Part shown: piece by piece, positions 8,701 to 16,082 of the stretch
How the letters are laid out: each line of letters begins with the position of its first letter
Numbering within the stretch: position 1 is the first letter of the stretch
Assembly (NCBI GenBank): GCA_018672315.1
Contig: CP076053.1
Location: 2,839,827-2,903,826 of the forward strand
Length of the DNA: 64,000 nt
Source of the DNA: Nocardioidaceae bacterium
GTDB taxonomy: Bacteria > Actinomycetota > Actinomycetes > Propionibacteriales > Nocardioidaceae
Direction: 5' to 3'
Program-made: the position numbers and the translations under genes
Notes under the pieces: generated by a model
The model's input: only the letters and a program-made list of their open reading frames with translations
Told to the model about the DNA's origin: nothing
The model's database searches: none

Positions 8701-11364
8701 GGTCACGCTGACCTCGCCCGCGCGGCGGTCGATCGTCATGCGACGGCCGGCGCCCGTCGGGTCCACCGTCGCGGCGGGCCGTCCCATCGCGTCGTGCTCG
8801 GTGCGCCAGGTGCCACCCGTGGGGTCGGTCACCGCGACCAGTCGCGACAGGGCGTCGTGGGCGTAGGACCAGCGGGCACCGTCGGGCAGCTCGACCGAGG
8901 AGACGAGACCGAGGTCGTCCAGCGTGCGGTGCACGGCCCGGCCGAGGGGGTCGACGGTGCGTACGGTCTCGCCGGCCCCGTCGCGCTCCAGGGTCGTGCG
9001 GGCGCCGGTCGGGTCGATCGTCGCGGTCAGACGGCCACCGTCGGAGTGCTCGAAGCGCCACGTGGCGCCGTCGGGGTCGGTACGCGCCGCGAGCGCGCCG
9101 GCACCGTCGTAGGTGAACGTCGTGCGCGCACCCGACGGCCTCACCGCGGCGACGACCCGGCCGAGGGCGTCGCGCTCCAGCCGCGCCGACCCGCCGTGGG
9201 CGTCGGTGGTCGCGACGAGGTCGCCGTGGGCGTCGTAGGTGAACTCGACCAGCACACCGGTCGGGTCGACGACCTGGTCGAGCAGGCCGTCGGTCCAGTG
9301 CAGCTCGGTGACCCCGCCCTCGGGGTCGGTGATGCGGATCGGGTTGCGCGCGGCCGGGTCAGGGTCGTACGCCATGGTCGTGACGGCACCGGACTCCGCG
9401 ACGACGGTGGTCACCCGGTCGTGCTCGTCGTAGCCCCACGACAGGTCGGCCCCCGAGGCCGTGATCTGCCGGACCAGGCGGCCCCGGTCGTCGTGCTTGC
9501 TCGTCGTGGTCGACCCGTCGCGCTCGGTCGCGAGGACCTGGTTGCCGTGCCGGTCGTAGGCGAAGGAGGTGCGCTCGTCGTGCGCGTCGATCGCGGCCAC
9601 CAGACGTCCGCGGTGGTCGGCGACCCAGGTGTTGGAGCGCGTGCCGTCGGCGTCGGAGACCACCGTGATGCGGCCGTCGAGGTAGGCATAGCGCGAGAGA
9701 CGGCCGTGGGGGGAGCGTTGCGTACGCACCCGGCCGCGGTCGTCGTAGGTGTTGTCGAGCTCCGCGACGCCGTCGGGGTCGGTGACCGCGATCAGGAGCC
9801 CCTGGTGCTCACCGTCGAGGTCGTCCCAGGTGTAGGAGCGCGTACGCCCCTCGCTGGTCATCGCGACCAGACGACCGTGCTCGTCGTAGGCGTAGGAGAC
9901 CTCGCGGCCGTCGCTGGAGGTCGCCCCCGTCAGGCGGTCGCGTCCCCCTGGGGCGCCGTCGGCCTCCCAGGCCAGCTCGATCCAGCGGCCGCGCTCGTGC
10001 TCCAGGCGGGTGACCCTGTCCGTGCCGCCGGCGTCGTCCCAGGTGAGGCGTACGCCCGTGCCCGCGCCCCGGGCGACCTCGACGAGACGACCGCGACCGT
10101 CGAAGGTCCACCGGCCACCCCGGTTGTCGGTGACGGCGTGACCGGCTGTGGACGTCCGACCGAGAGCCTCGAGCCAGTAGTTGTCACCGATCGCCCTGCC
10201 CCAGCCGACGTCCCCATCGTCGGTGGTCTCCCGCGCGAACTGGATCTGCCGGCCCTCGGGCAGCGTCATCGCCGCGGTCGTGCCGTCACCGTGCGCGTCG
10301 AGATCGAGACGGGCGTCGGTCCAGGTGGACCAGCCGGGACCGTACGGCTGGACCGCCCGGGAATCCCCGGCGCGGTGGGCCAGCGCGTTGTACGTACGCC
10401 GCAGACCCAACGTCGCGGCGCCCCCGACGAAGCCGAGGTCGACCTCGGTGTGGGTGAAGTTGCCCGTGGCGGTGTTGACCGGGTCGTCGGCGTAGCCCGT
10501 GGTGGGCTGCTCGCCGTACGCCACCGGAGGGTCGATCTGCAGGTCGACGCGGGACGCGCTGACCCCGGCTGCGGCCAGGGCGGAGGCGACCGCCGAGTCC
10601 GCCAGCGTCGAGACGCTGCCACGGCTGCCCGCGGCCTCGAAGGCGCGCGCGACGACCCGCGACCAGCGCGCGTCTGCCCGGTTGAGCTCGAGGAAGGCGG
10701 TGAACCCGCTGAAGAGCCCGTCGGCCTCGACCCGCCCCCACTGGGTGTTGGCCGAGAAGGAGGAGTGCGCCGAGGAGACCGACTGCGACGTCGTCGTCAG
10801 GTCGTCGGTCGCCGCGTCGGCCCCGTCGGCAAAGGTGAAGAGGTCCTGGGGCCGGGCCGAGGACGTGCCGCCGCCCCCGCCCCCTCCACCGCCGCCGGTG
10901 GGTGTCTCGCGGAACCCCGTGGAGGGGTGCTGCACCGAGATCGGCGGGGGAGGACCCGCCGCGACCCGCACCTCGGGGGTGTCGTCGCCGGTGAGCTTGT
11001 CACCGAGCCAGTCCAGACCGCGCTCGACCGCGTTGCGGTCCTGCTGCTCGGCGTACCAGCGGCGGGCCTCCTCGCGACGCTGCTGCTCCTCCTCGGCAAG
11101 TCCCTTCAGGCGTCCGGTGACCGTGGCCAGGTCACGCAGCGCGGTCGCGATCTCCCGCGCGTCGGCCGCCGCGGTGACGGCGTTGTCGTCGAAGAGACGC
11201 GAGAAGAGGCCCCGGAACTCCACCGACGCCGTCCGCGCACGGGAACCCCAGCCGACAGCGGACCACTCCACGGTGGACGCGGCGCTGGTGGCCGCCGCGA
11301 TCAGCCGGTCGGCGCCGCCCCAGTCGAAGGGCACGTCCTCCTCGTTGCCGCGCAGGTCGCTCAC
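5737..11364 (-). CDS. Rhs/YD-repeat polymorphic toxin, complete
   Basis: This 1875-aa protein starts at a GTG (11364) behind GGAGAAG. Its parts in order are: an N-terminal helical WXG/LXG-like module (about 1-130); a linker with a run of glycines (about 170-185); a DUF6531-like entry with YADDPVNTATGNF (about 290); a long YD-repeat shell (about 340-1550); the conserved core end NPYSYAGNDPLHATDPTGL (about 1555-1575); a Gly/Ala-rich hydrophobic pre-toxin region (about 1590-1740); and a C-terminal tip of about 115 residues (about 1761-1875). The tip contains FYRAEGW, GSFLG and GGEGYQALIP, a spacing that recalls ADP-ribosyltransferase or TNT-type NAD-using folds, but I cannot assign it. Family knowledge: the Rhs shell encapsulates the toxin, and the DPTGL region is the self-cleavage site. 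An immunity candidate follows at 4 bp. Confidence 0.9.
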   Translation of the reverse strand: MSDLRGNEEDVPFDWGGADRLIAAATSAASTVEWSAVGWGSRARTASVEFRGLFSRLFDDNAVTAAADAREIATALRDLATVTGRLKGLAEEEQQRREEARRWYAEQQDRNAVERGLDWLGDKLTGDDTPEVRVAAGPPPPISVQHPSTGFRETPTGGGGGGGGGGTSSARPQDLFTFADGADAATDDLTTTSQSVSSAHSSFSANTQWGRVEADGLFSGFTAFLELNRADARWSRVVARAFEAAGSRGSVSTLADSAVASALAAAGVSASRVDLQIDPPVAYGEQPTTGYADDPVNTATGNFTHTEVDLGFVGGAATLGLRRTYNALAHRAGDSRAVQPYGPGWSTWTDARLDLDAHGDGTTAAMTLPEGRQIQFARETTDDGDVGWGRAIGDNYWLEALGRTSTAGHAVTDNRGGRWTFDGRGRLVEVARGAGTGVRLTWDDAGGTDRVTRLEHERGRWIELAWEADGAPGGRDRLTGATSSDGREVSYAYDEHGRLVAMTSEGRTRSYTWDDLDGEHQGLLIAVTDPDGVAELDNTYDDRGRVRTQRSPHGRLSRYAYLDGRITVVSDADGTRSNTWVADHRGRLVAAIDAHDERTSFAYDRHGNQVLATERDGSTTTSKHDDRGRLVRQITASGADLSWGYDEHDRVTTVVAESGAVTTMAYDPDPAARNPIRITDPEGGVTELHWTDGLLDQVVDPTGVLVEFTYDAHGDLVATTDAHGGSARLERDALGRVVAAVRPSGARTTFTYDGAGALAARTDPDGATWRFEHSDGGRLTATIDPTGARTTLERDGAGETVRTVDPLGRAVHRTLDDLGLVSSVELPDGARWSYAHDALSRLVAVTDPTGGTWRTEHDAMGRPAATVDPTGAGRRMTIDRRAGEVSVTSPTGDVLTSRSDALGRALGAVGPDGSGSVLTHDRCGRVVEVVDPEGGLTRIVRDASGRPVEVSSPGGAVTRYSYDACGRLATTTDPTGATTTRGYDVDGRLVTLTGPAGEIADMTYDACGRLVRRRVPGRGTQTWRYDAAGRVTATRDPWHGRRAFAYDAAGQLVAVTNALGGVTRWEYDANGRAVRIIDPLGHVTSREFDGLNRCIAETDPLGRTTRAGYDAVGRQAWQTDAGGSTTTWARDEAGRLTEVAVDGRTASRWAYDARSRTTTVLDHHALGGRLAEEAQRRHELAYDRRGHLVRRARVALVDAPGEATGEISWTYDADGHRRSVTVPAAQDGADGAVTTTYDRDAAGRVVGVGHPLLGRATISRDVAGRPVEVRADGDGRPLRQTFTYADGWLTATEVQAGEASSSVRVARDDQGRLTRVTRDGRTTTYAHDSASQLLGTVSDDGTTRRWRYDAAGRLVGERVVRAETVSEISYRYDEAGQLLTSTAQAPGGEQRTEHAYDAAGRRIATSTDQQTVRYTWSPTGWLATTETETSAEELLVDALGELARVSTAQIWWDTAAGGLDPLLVGSDPVVGAGPLTGVGDQWRTPGWRTARETDPADPWSVETITGGPEGLGVSATGVLHLAGLEWMGARAYDPATRGFLTVDPLDPTPGAPWAGNPYSYAGNDPLHATDPTGLSPLTDADLQSYLADRQGAFHAAGEWAKNNWEYVAGGAMVIAGGALMFTGVGGPAGAMLMAAGADTIIQKATTGDVNWGQVAISGAFGAWGGVGAAARMGVQSALGRAVVGGAISGGTSGAVSGAYGYATGPGPHTAGGLLRATATNSLVGAGSGSALGGVGHQLSGGASTASSAGRTLDEVAPQPRLPDLEGTIRDSFRGGSYEVRHFPAGTEFYRAEGWADSKPGSFLGLESADNHIEAEQAYNIAMWDNPIEVQRRYVLTEGQDMYYGSVAGGEGYQALIPRDVDPSSILQQTGAKPLR

Positions 11365-11437
11365 GACAGACTTCTCCTCAGGTGCTCAGCTCAGGGACGC
11401 GTACGGGGATGCTCGGGTCAGGCTCCGAGCGCTCTGC

Positions 11438-11719
11438 TCAGGAGCCGCCGCCGGCGGAGAAGATGTCGGTGCTGATGCGCTGGAGCTGGTCGCGCAGCTG
11501 CTCGAGCTCTTCCTTGGCCTTGTCCAGGGCGGACTTGGTCTCGGGCCAGGTCGAGCCGCGGAACCGCTCGGCCAGGGGGCCGTCCCAGACGTTGGGGTCG
11601 CTCAAGGTGCGGCCCTGGGAGTCGAGCTGGGTGATCTGGTCGGTGAAGCCGCCGTTGATGATCGACTGCATCTGCTGGATGGCCTGCTTGGCCTGCTCGG
11701 TGGAGAGCACACGGGACAT
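11438..11719 (-). CDS. WXG100 family protein (ESAT-6-like), copy B
   Basis: The 93-aa protein is identical to the one at 2326-2607 and has the same WXG turn (NVWDG). An upstream in-frame start would give 130 aa, but homology and repeat identity favour the ATG at 11719. It is followed after 73 bp by the complete rhs gene and is the first gene of a long minus-strand series reaching 2813. It diverges from the type VII-like operon at 11947, so both could share regulation. Likely role: secreted partner of the Rhs toxin. Confidence 0.9.
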   Translation of the reverse strand: MSRVLSTEQAKQAIQQMQSIINGGFTDQITQLDSQGRTLSDPNVWDGPLAERFRGSTWPETKSALDKAKEELEQLRDQLQRISTDIFSAGGGS

Positions 11720-11732
11720 GTCGGATTCCGCC
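11438..11732 (-). repeat. 295-bp near-identical direct repeat, copy B
   Basis: This is the partner of 2326-2620. It covers the whole WXG100 gene plus 13 bp upstream; similarity stops sharply at both ends, where flanking rhs and promoter DNA differ between the copies. Confidence 0.9.
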
Positions 11733-11800
11733 CTTCTGGACCCCTGTGGGGCCTTCTGACCTGGTACGACCAGACCTGTCCGGTCGTCGGATGCGACAGC

Positions 11801-11830
11801 AGCATACGACTGGAATCGACGCCGTGTCAC
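11801..11830 (-). promoter_or_regulatory. Candidate promoter of WXG100 copy B
   Basis: On the minus strand a -35-like GTGACA (complement of 11825-11830) and a -10-like TATGCT (complement of 11801-11806) are 18 nt apart, about 80 bp before the WXG100 ATG. The -10 and its upstream CGATTCC are shared with the block at 2683-2704. The 227-bp gap 11720-11946 also holds an imperfectly placed -10-like TATGAT (11892-11897) for the plus-strand operon, and CTGGT-ACG-ACCAG, a small inverted repeat, at 11761-11773. Confidence 0.45.
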
Positions 11831-11946
11831 CGCGTGAGGAGAACTTCGGCGATATCGCCCGGGATGGCGGCGGACCGGTCTGACTTGGCCTTATGATCCG
11901 CGTGCGGAGATTCCGTACCTACAGTCGAGACCGGGGGAATCAAGTA

Positions 11947-14754
11947 GTGACCTCGACCAGTCGTGCTTCGGCGCGCTCATCCCGTCGTACGCCACGTCGG
12001 TCCTGGGGCGCCGCCTCCGTGACCGTCGCGACCACGTTGGCGGTGGCCCTGGCCACCGCGCCGACCGCGCTCGCCGCGGAGCAGGACAACAACCCACCGG
12101 TCGACCCGCGCAGCGCGCTGCAGGCGGTCCAGGTCTCGATGGCGCCGGACGGCAGCATCACCGGCCTGAGCGGCCGCATGATGCGCGGCTCGGCCGACGG
12201 CATCGAGACCACCGAGCAGTCCTTCGACCCGCGCCAGGACTCCGCCGACCTGCCGGTGCGGGTGCTGACCTCGTACAGGACCGAGGAGGGCTCGGGCACC
12301 GACCTGAGCGAGCTCGAGGGGTACGACGGCCGCGCCGTGGTGGAGGTGACGGTCTCGAACCTCACCCAGCAGCCGCAGGAGCTGACCTACGACGCCAACG
12401 GGGTCTCCCGCTCCCGCAACGCGCTCGTCGCCGCACCGCTCACCGTCGTGGGTGCCGCGGACCTCGGTGACACGGCGCCGGCCACCGTGCTGACCGACGG
12501 TCCGAACCAGCAGTCGCTGCTCGACCAGGTGCAGGGGTCCGAGGACGCCGGGGTCACCAACGGTGTGCTCGGACGCACCGACGACGGCACGACCGTCGTG
12601 CAGTGGGCCTCGATCCTCGCGCCGCCGCGACTCTCCGCCACGACGACGATGCGTTTGGTCATGCAGGGCGAGGACCTGCCCGCGCCGACCTTCGACCTCA
12701 CGGTCTTCCCCGGGCTCGTGGTCGACCCGTCCCTCGGTGAGCTGCTCGACGCGGCCTTCAACCCCGAGCGCTCCGACGACCTGCAGCTGCAGGCGCGCAC
12801 CGTGCAGGTCATCGGCGACGTCAACGACGTGCTCGGTCGTGCCAGCGACACCATCTCCGACGTGCGCGTCACGCTCGGGTCGGCGGCGGAGACCCTCGGC
12901 CGCCAGACCGTCTCGAACCTCCGCTCGACCACACGCGGCGTCGCGACCTCGATCCGGCAGCTGCAGGGCACGATGCGCGGGCTGCGCCAGGGCGTGCGCT
13001 CCTCGGTGCAGTCCTCCAGCCGCGGCACCTTGGCCCAGCTCGACCAGACGGTCGCCCGGCTGCAGTCCGTGCTCGGCACGCCATCCAGCTCCGGTGGGCC
13101 GGCGACGGTCGTGGGCTTCGGTTGCGAGTCCACGGTGCGGTCCGGGGTGCGGGCCCGCACCGTGGGCGGCAGCCTGCAGCGGGTCGTCGCCCTCCTCGAC
13201 GGGTACGCCCGCGCCACCGACGCCTGCAAGGGCGAGGTGCGCCAGGTGATCGTCGACGCGATCGGGCCCGCGGAGCCGACCGCGCAGAAGTGCCTCGACG
13301 CCGACGGTGACCGCAAGGACAACGTCACCTGCTCGCTGCTCGGCGTGCAGGACCGCTTCGGTGAGATCTCCACGCAGCTGCTCGAGGACGGCGACGCCGC
13401 CATCGCAGCGCTCGACCCCGACGCCGCGGCCACCGCGGTGCGCTCGGCCGGTGAGCTCTCGACGCGCGTCGACCGCATCCTCGAGCGCGGGTCGGCGCTG
13501 TTGAACGCGCGGGCGCTGCAGCGTGGGGACATCGGAGGCATCGGCCTCGGCGGAGTCTTCGGGGCGCTCCAGCAGCTGTCCAACGCGTTGGGAGGGCTCT
13601 CCCAGCAGGTGAACGACGGGACTTTGAATGCCACGAAGCTGAGTGGCAAGGTCGCGGATCTACTCGCGATCGTCTGCGACGGCGGCGCAGCCGCGCAGCA
13701 GATGCGCGACATCCTCGACGGCGGCACGTGCCCCGTCGTCCCCGGCGGCGGTCAGCCCGGCGACCCGAACGACCCGAACGACCCGAACGCCCCCGTGGTC
13801 GACCCGAACCCGGGTGCGGGCAACACGCCGGTGGCCGACTCCCTCGCCGACCGCGCCCAGCGCAACGCGGCCGCCTGGGCGACGCTGTCGTCCAGTGTCG
13901 GCGGCGCGCAAGGCGCACTGGACGTCGTCGCGAACGCCGTCAGCGGTGTGAGCGGCGCACTCGGCGGGCTGACCGAGGGTGTAAAGGGCGACCGCCTGGA
14001 GCTCCGCGAGCTCACCGACGCGCTGCAGGCAGCCATGACCGAGCTCGACGCGGCCCGCACGGTGGCGATCGAGAGCGTCGACGAGGTCGCCGAGAACCAG
14101 GAGGCGGTCACCGCAGCAGCGCGGGAGGCGTTCGAGGACGCGGCCGACGCGGCCGACGACTCGCTGGCCGACATCGTCGACCCGGCGACACGACAGATCA
14201 GCAGGCGCACCGCGGAGAACGCCGAGACGCTCGGCCGCGCGTTCGACAAGTCCATCGCCGGTCTGCGCGGCGCCGGTCGGCTGATCCGGTCCGACGGCTA
14301 CGCCGCCATCCGGCGCCAGCAGCGGGTGCTGCTCGGCGCGCGGCAGTCGGCACGTCAGCAGATCACCCGTCAGGCCGGCCAGGCCCTCGCGGGCATCGAC
14401 CGGGTCGTCAGCGGCTCCGTACGCGACCTCGACAGCGCCGCCGCGATCCTGCGCCGCGACCTGACCAACGTGCTGCTCGACCTGGGCGACCCCGACGTCG
14501 CGGGCTCCGGCCTGCTCGGCATCATGTCGGCCGGCGCCGCCACGGCACGCTCGGCCGACCTGCAGCTGACGCAGGCCACCGACCGCACGACGTCGTACGC
14601 CAACCAGCGCAGCTCCGACATCGACGGCATCCGTCTGCGCCAGGAGCAGGCCGATGCGTCGCTGCGGCGCCTGCAGCAGCTCGGCGCGTTCGGCGACCCC
14701 GAGGCCGACGGTGTGCAGGTCGTCTACGACGTGCACATCGGCTCGGGGCAGTGA
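11947..14754 (+). CDS. Exported coiled-coil protein of type VII-like operon
   Basis: This is a 935-aa protein. I chose the GTG at 11947, which has GGGGGA 7 nt upstream; an ATG at 11893 lacks a ribosome site and lies in a -10-like hexamer. A basic N-terminus and hydrophobic stretch (about 21-43, ending ALAA) form a signal peptide; no later membrane segment is seen. The central part has six cysteines (about residues 395-600), an even number fitting extracellular disulfides, then a linker of PND repeats (about 603-628) and long Ala/Arg/Asp-rich helical segments (about 650-910). Family not recognised. As first gene before the lipoprotein and the EssC-like ATPase it may play the part of the large extracellular coiled-coil component (EsaA/YueB in Firmicutes); this is inference from position and shape. 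Confidence 0.75.
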   Translation: MTSTSRASARSSRRTPRRSWGAASVTVATTLAVALATAPTALAAEQDNNPPVDPRSALQAVQVSMAPDGSITGLSGRMMRGSADGIETTEQSFDPRQDSADLPVRVLTSYRTEEGSGTDLSELEGYDGRAVVEVTVSNLTQQPQELTYDANGVSRSRNALVAAPLTVVGAADLGDTAPATVLTDGPNQQSLLDQVQGSEDAGVTNGVLGRTDDGTTVVQWASILAPPRLSATTTMRLVMQGEDLPAPTFDLTVFPGLVVDPSLGELLDAAFNPERSDDLQLQARTVQVIGDVNDVLGRASDTISDVRVTLGSAAETLGRQTVSNLRSTTRGVATSIRQLQGTMRGLRQGVRSSVQSSSRGTLAQLDQTVARLQSVLGTPSSSGGPATVVGFGCESTVRSGVRARTVGGSLQRVVALLDGYARATDACKGEVRQVIVDAIGPAEPTAQKCLDADGDRKDNVTCSLLGVQDRFGEISTQLLEDGDAAIAALDPDAAATAVRSAGELSTRVDRILERGSALLNARALQRGDIGGIGLGGVFGALQQLSNALGGLSQQVNDGTLNATKLSGKVADLLAIVCDGGAAAQQMRDILDGGTCPVVPGGGQPGDPNDPNDPNAPVVDPNPGAGNTPVADSLADRAQRNAAAWATLSSSVGGAQGALDVVANAVSGVSGALGGLTEGVKGDRLELRELTDALQAAMTELDAARTVAIESVDEVAENQEAVTAAAREAFEDAADAADDSLADIVDPATRQISRRTAENAETLGRAFDKSIAGLRGAGRLIRSDGYAAIRRQQRVLLGARQSARQQITRQAGQALAGIDRVVSGSVRDLDSAAAILRRDLTNVLLDLGDPDVAGSGLLGIMSAGAATARSADLQLTQATDRTTSYANQRSSDIDGIRLRQEQADASLRRLQQLGAFGDPEADGVQVVYDVHIGSGQ

Positions 14755-16064
14755 CCCGGCGGCCCGGTCTCGCCGGTGCACTGGCGACGGCCACGGCACT
14801 GCTCGTGGTCACCGGCTGCACCGGTGACTCCGCCGAGGAGCCCGCCGCGACCGCGGCGACCGCGGCCAGCGTCGCGCCGGTCGACCTCGGCGGAGGTGAG
14901 GACGCGGAGAGCTCAGTCTCCGAGGTGACCCTCGGCGTCGTGGTCACCCTCGGGTCCGACCCGGGCCAGGGCGAGGCCTGGAAGTTCGCCGCCGAGGGTG
15001 CGACCGTCGCAGCGTACCGCTACTCCCGCGGCGAGGTCGACGTGACCCTCGAGGTCCGCGACGACAGCGGCAGCACCGAGGGCGCCGTCGCGGCCGTCCG
15101 CGAGCTCGTCGACGCAGGTGTCACGGGCATCGTCGTGGCCTCCAGCGGCGACCACCTCGAGCAGGCTCTCGCCGTCGCGCAGGACGAGCAGGTGCCGGTG
15201 GTGCTCCCGTACGAACCCGTGCCCGAGAACCTCCTCGACGGCGGTGGACTCTTCTCCCTGGCACCGTCCGAGGAGGTCGCCGGCGCCACGCTCGCGACCG
15301 CTCTCGAGGACCGGGAGGCCGAGCTGCCGTACGTGCTGGACATCGGCGGGGGCGTGCCCGAGGGGCTCGAGGACTACGCCGAGCGCACCGTCACGCTCGG
15401 CGAGCAGGAGGACCGCCTCTTCGGTCTGGTGCGCCGCAGCATCCGGCAGGACGGCGTCGACGCCATCCTGCTCAGCGGGCCCGCCGAGGCGCAGGCCCAG
15501 CTGCTGGTCTCGCTGCAGGGCACGCGCATCGACCTGCCGGTCTTCCTCACCCCCGACGCCCTGGCCCCGGCCTTCAGCACCACGCTGACCGACGCCGACG
15601 CGCCCCTGAGCGAGGACCTGACCACGGTCGGGGCCGACAACGGCGACATCGGTGCCATGGCCGCGGGCGCGCGGGGTGCGGCCCTGTCCGCCTTCTTCGC
15701 GGCCCTCCGCGCGGCGGTCGACGATCCCGAGGTGAGCACCTTCTTCGACGACCAGCCCTTCCGGGCCGTCGCCGAGGACGTCGACACCCGCAGCCACGAC
15801 GCCGTGGTGGTGCTCGTCGAGGCGGCCCGCCGCGCCGACGACACCGGCGCCGAGGCGGTGCTCGCGACGCTCGACGGCCTGCGCCTCGACGACACCGACG
15901 GTCTCGCGGGCCCGGCGGTGGACCTGGGGTCCCCGCAGATCGTCCCGCCCTCCGCGGTCGTGCCGCTGCAGTCCACCGTCGACGACCCGGGGCTGCGTCC
16001 CATCGATCCCGAGTCACCGCCGCGTCTGCACTGGTTCACTGCCATCAGCGACGACCAGGACTGA
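14751..16064 (+). CDS. Periplasmic-binding-fold lipoprotein in type VII-like operon
   Basis: This is a 437-aa protein starting at a GTG that overlaps the previous stop by 4 bp (GTGA). It has a lipoprotein signal with lipobox LVVTGC (Cys about 23) and then a type I periplasmic binding fold like branched-chain amino-acid receptors (LGVVVTLGSD, GVTGIVVASSGDH, VPVVLPYEPVP, DAILLSGPAEA). No permease or ABC ATPase gene is nearby; instead the next gene is the EssC-like ATPase. It is therefore more likely an extracytoplasmic sensor or structural part of the secretion locus than a transporter receptor. The role is inferred. Confidence 0.8.
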   Translation: MTRRPGLAGALATATALLVVTGCTGDSAEEPAATAATAASVAPVDLGGGEDAESSVSEVTLGVVVTLGSDPGQGEAWKFAAEGATVAAYRYSRGEVDVTLEVRDDSGSTEGAVAAVRELVDAGVTGIVVASSGDHLEQALAVAQDEQVPVVLPYEPVPENLLDGGGLFSLAPSEEVAGATLATALEDREAELPYVLDIGGGVPEGLEDYAERTVTLGEQEDRLFGLVRRSIRQDGVDAILLSGPAEAQAQLLVSLQGTRIDLPVFLTPDALAPAFSTTLTDADAPLSEDLTTVGADNGDIGAMAAGARGAALSAFFAALRAAVDDPEVSTFFDDQPFRAVAEDVDTRSHDAVVVLVEAARRADDTGAEAVLATLDGLRLDDTDGLAGPAVDLGSPQIVPPSAVVPLQSTVDDPGLRPIDPESPPRLHWFTAISDDQD

Positions 16065-16082
16065 GCCAGACAGGAGCACCTC

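Noticed and set aside
6241-11475. A 1744-residue open frame on the plus strand over the rhs gene
   Set aside because: It is the low-stop antisense frame of GC-rich rhs DNA; the minus-strand frame carries clear YD repeats and a ribosome site.
11893-11946. ATG at 11893 as start of the exported coiled-coil protein
   Set aside because: No ribosome site, and it lies inside a -10-like TATGAT; the GTG at 11947 has GGGGGA at proper distance.
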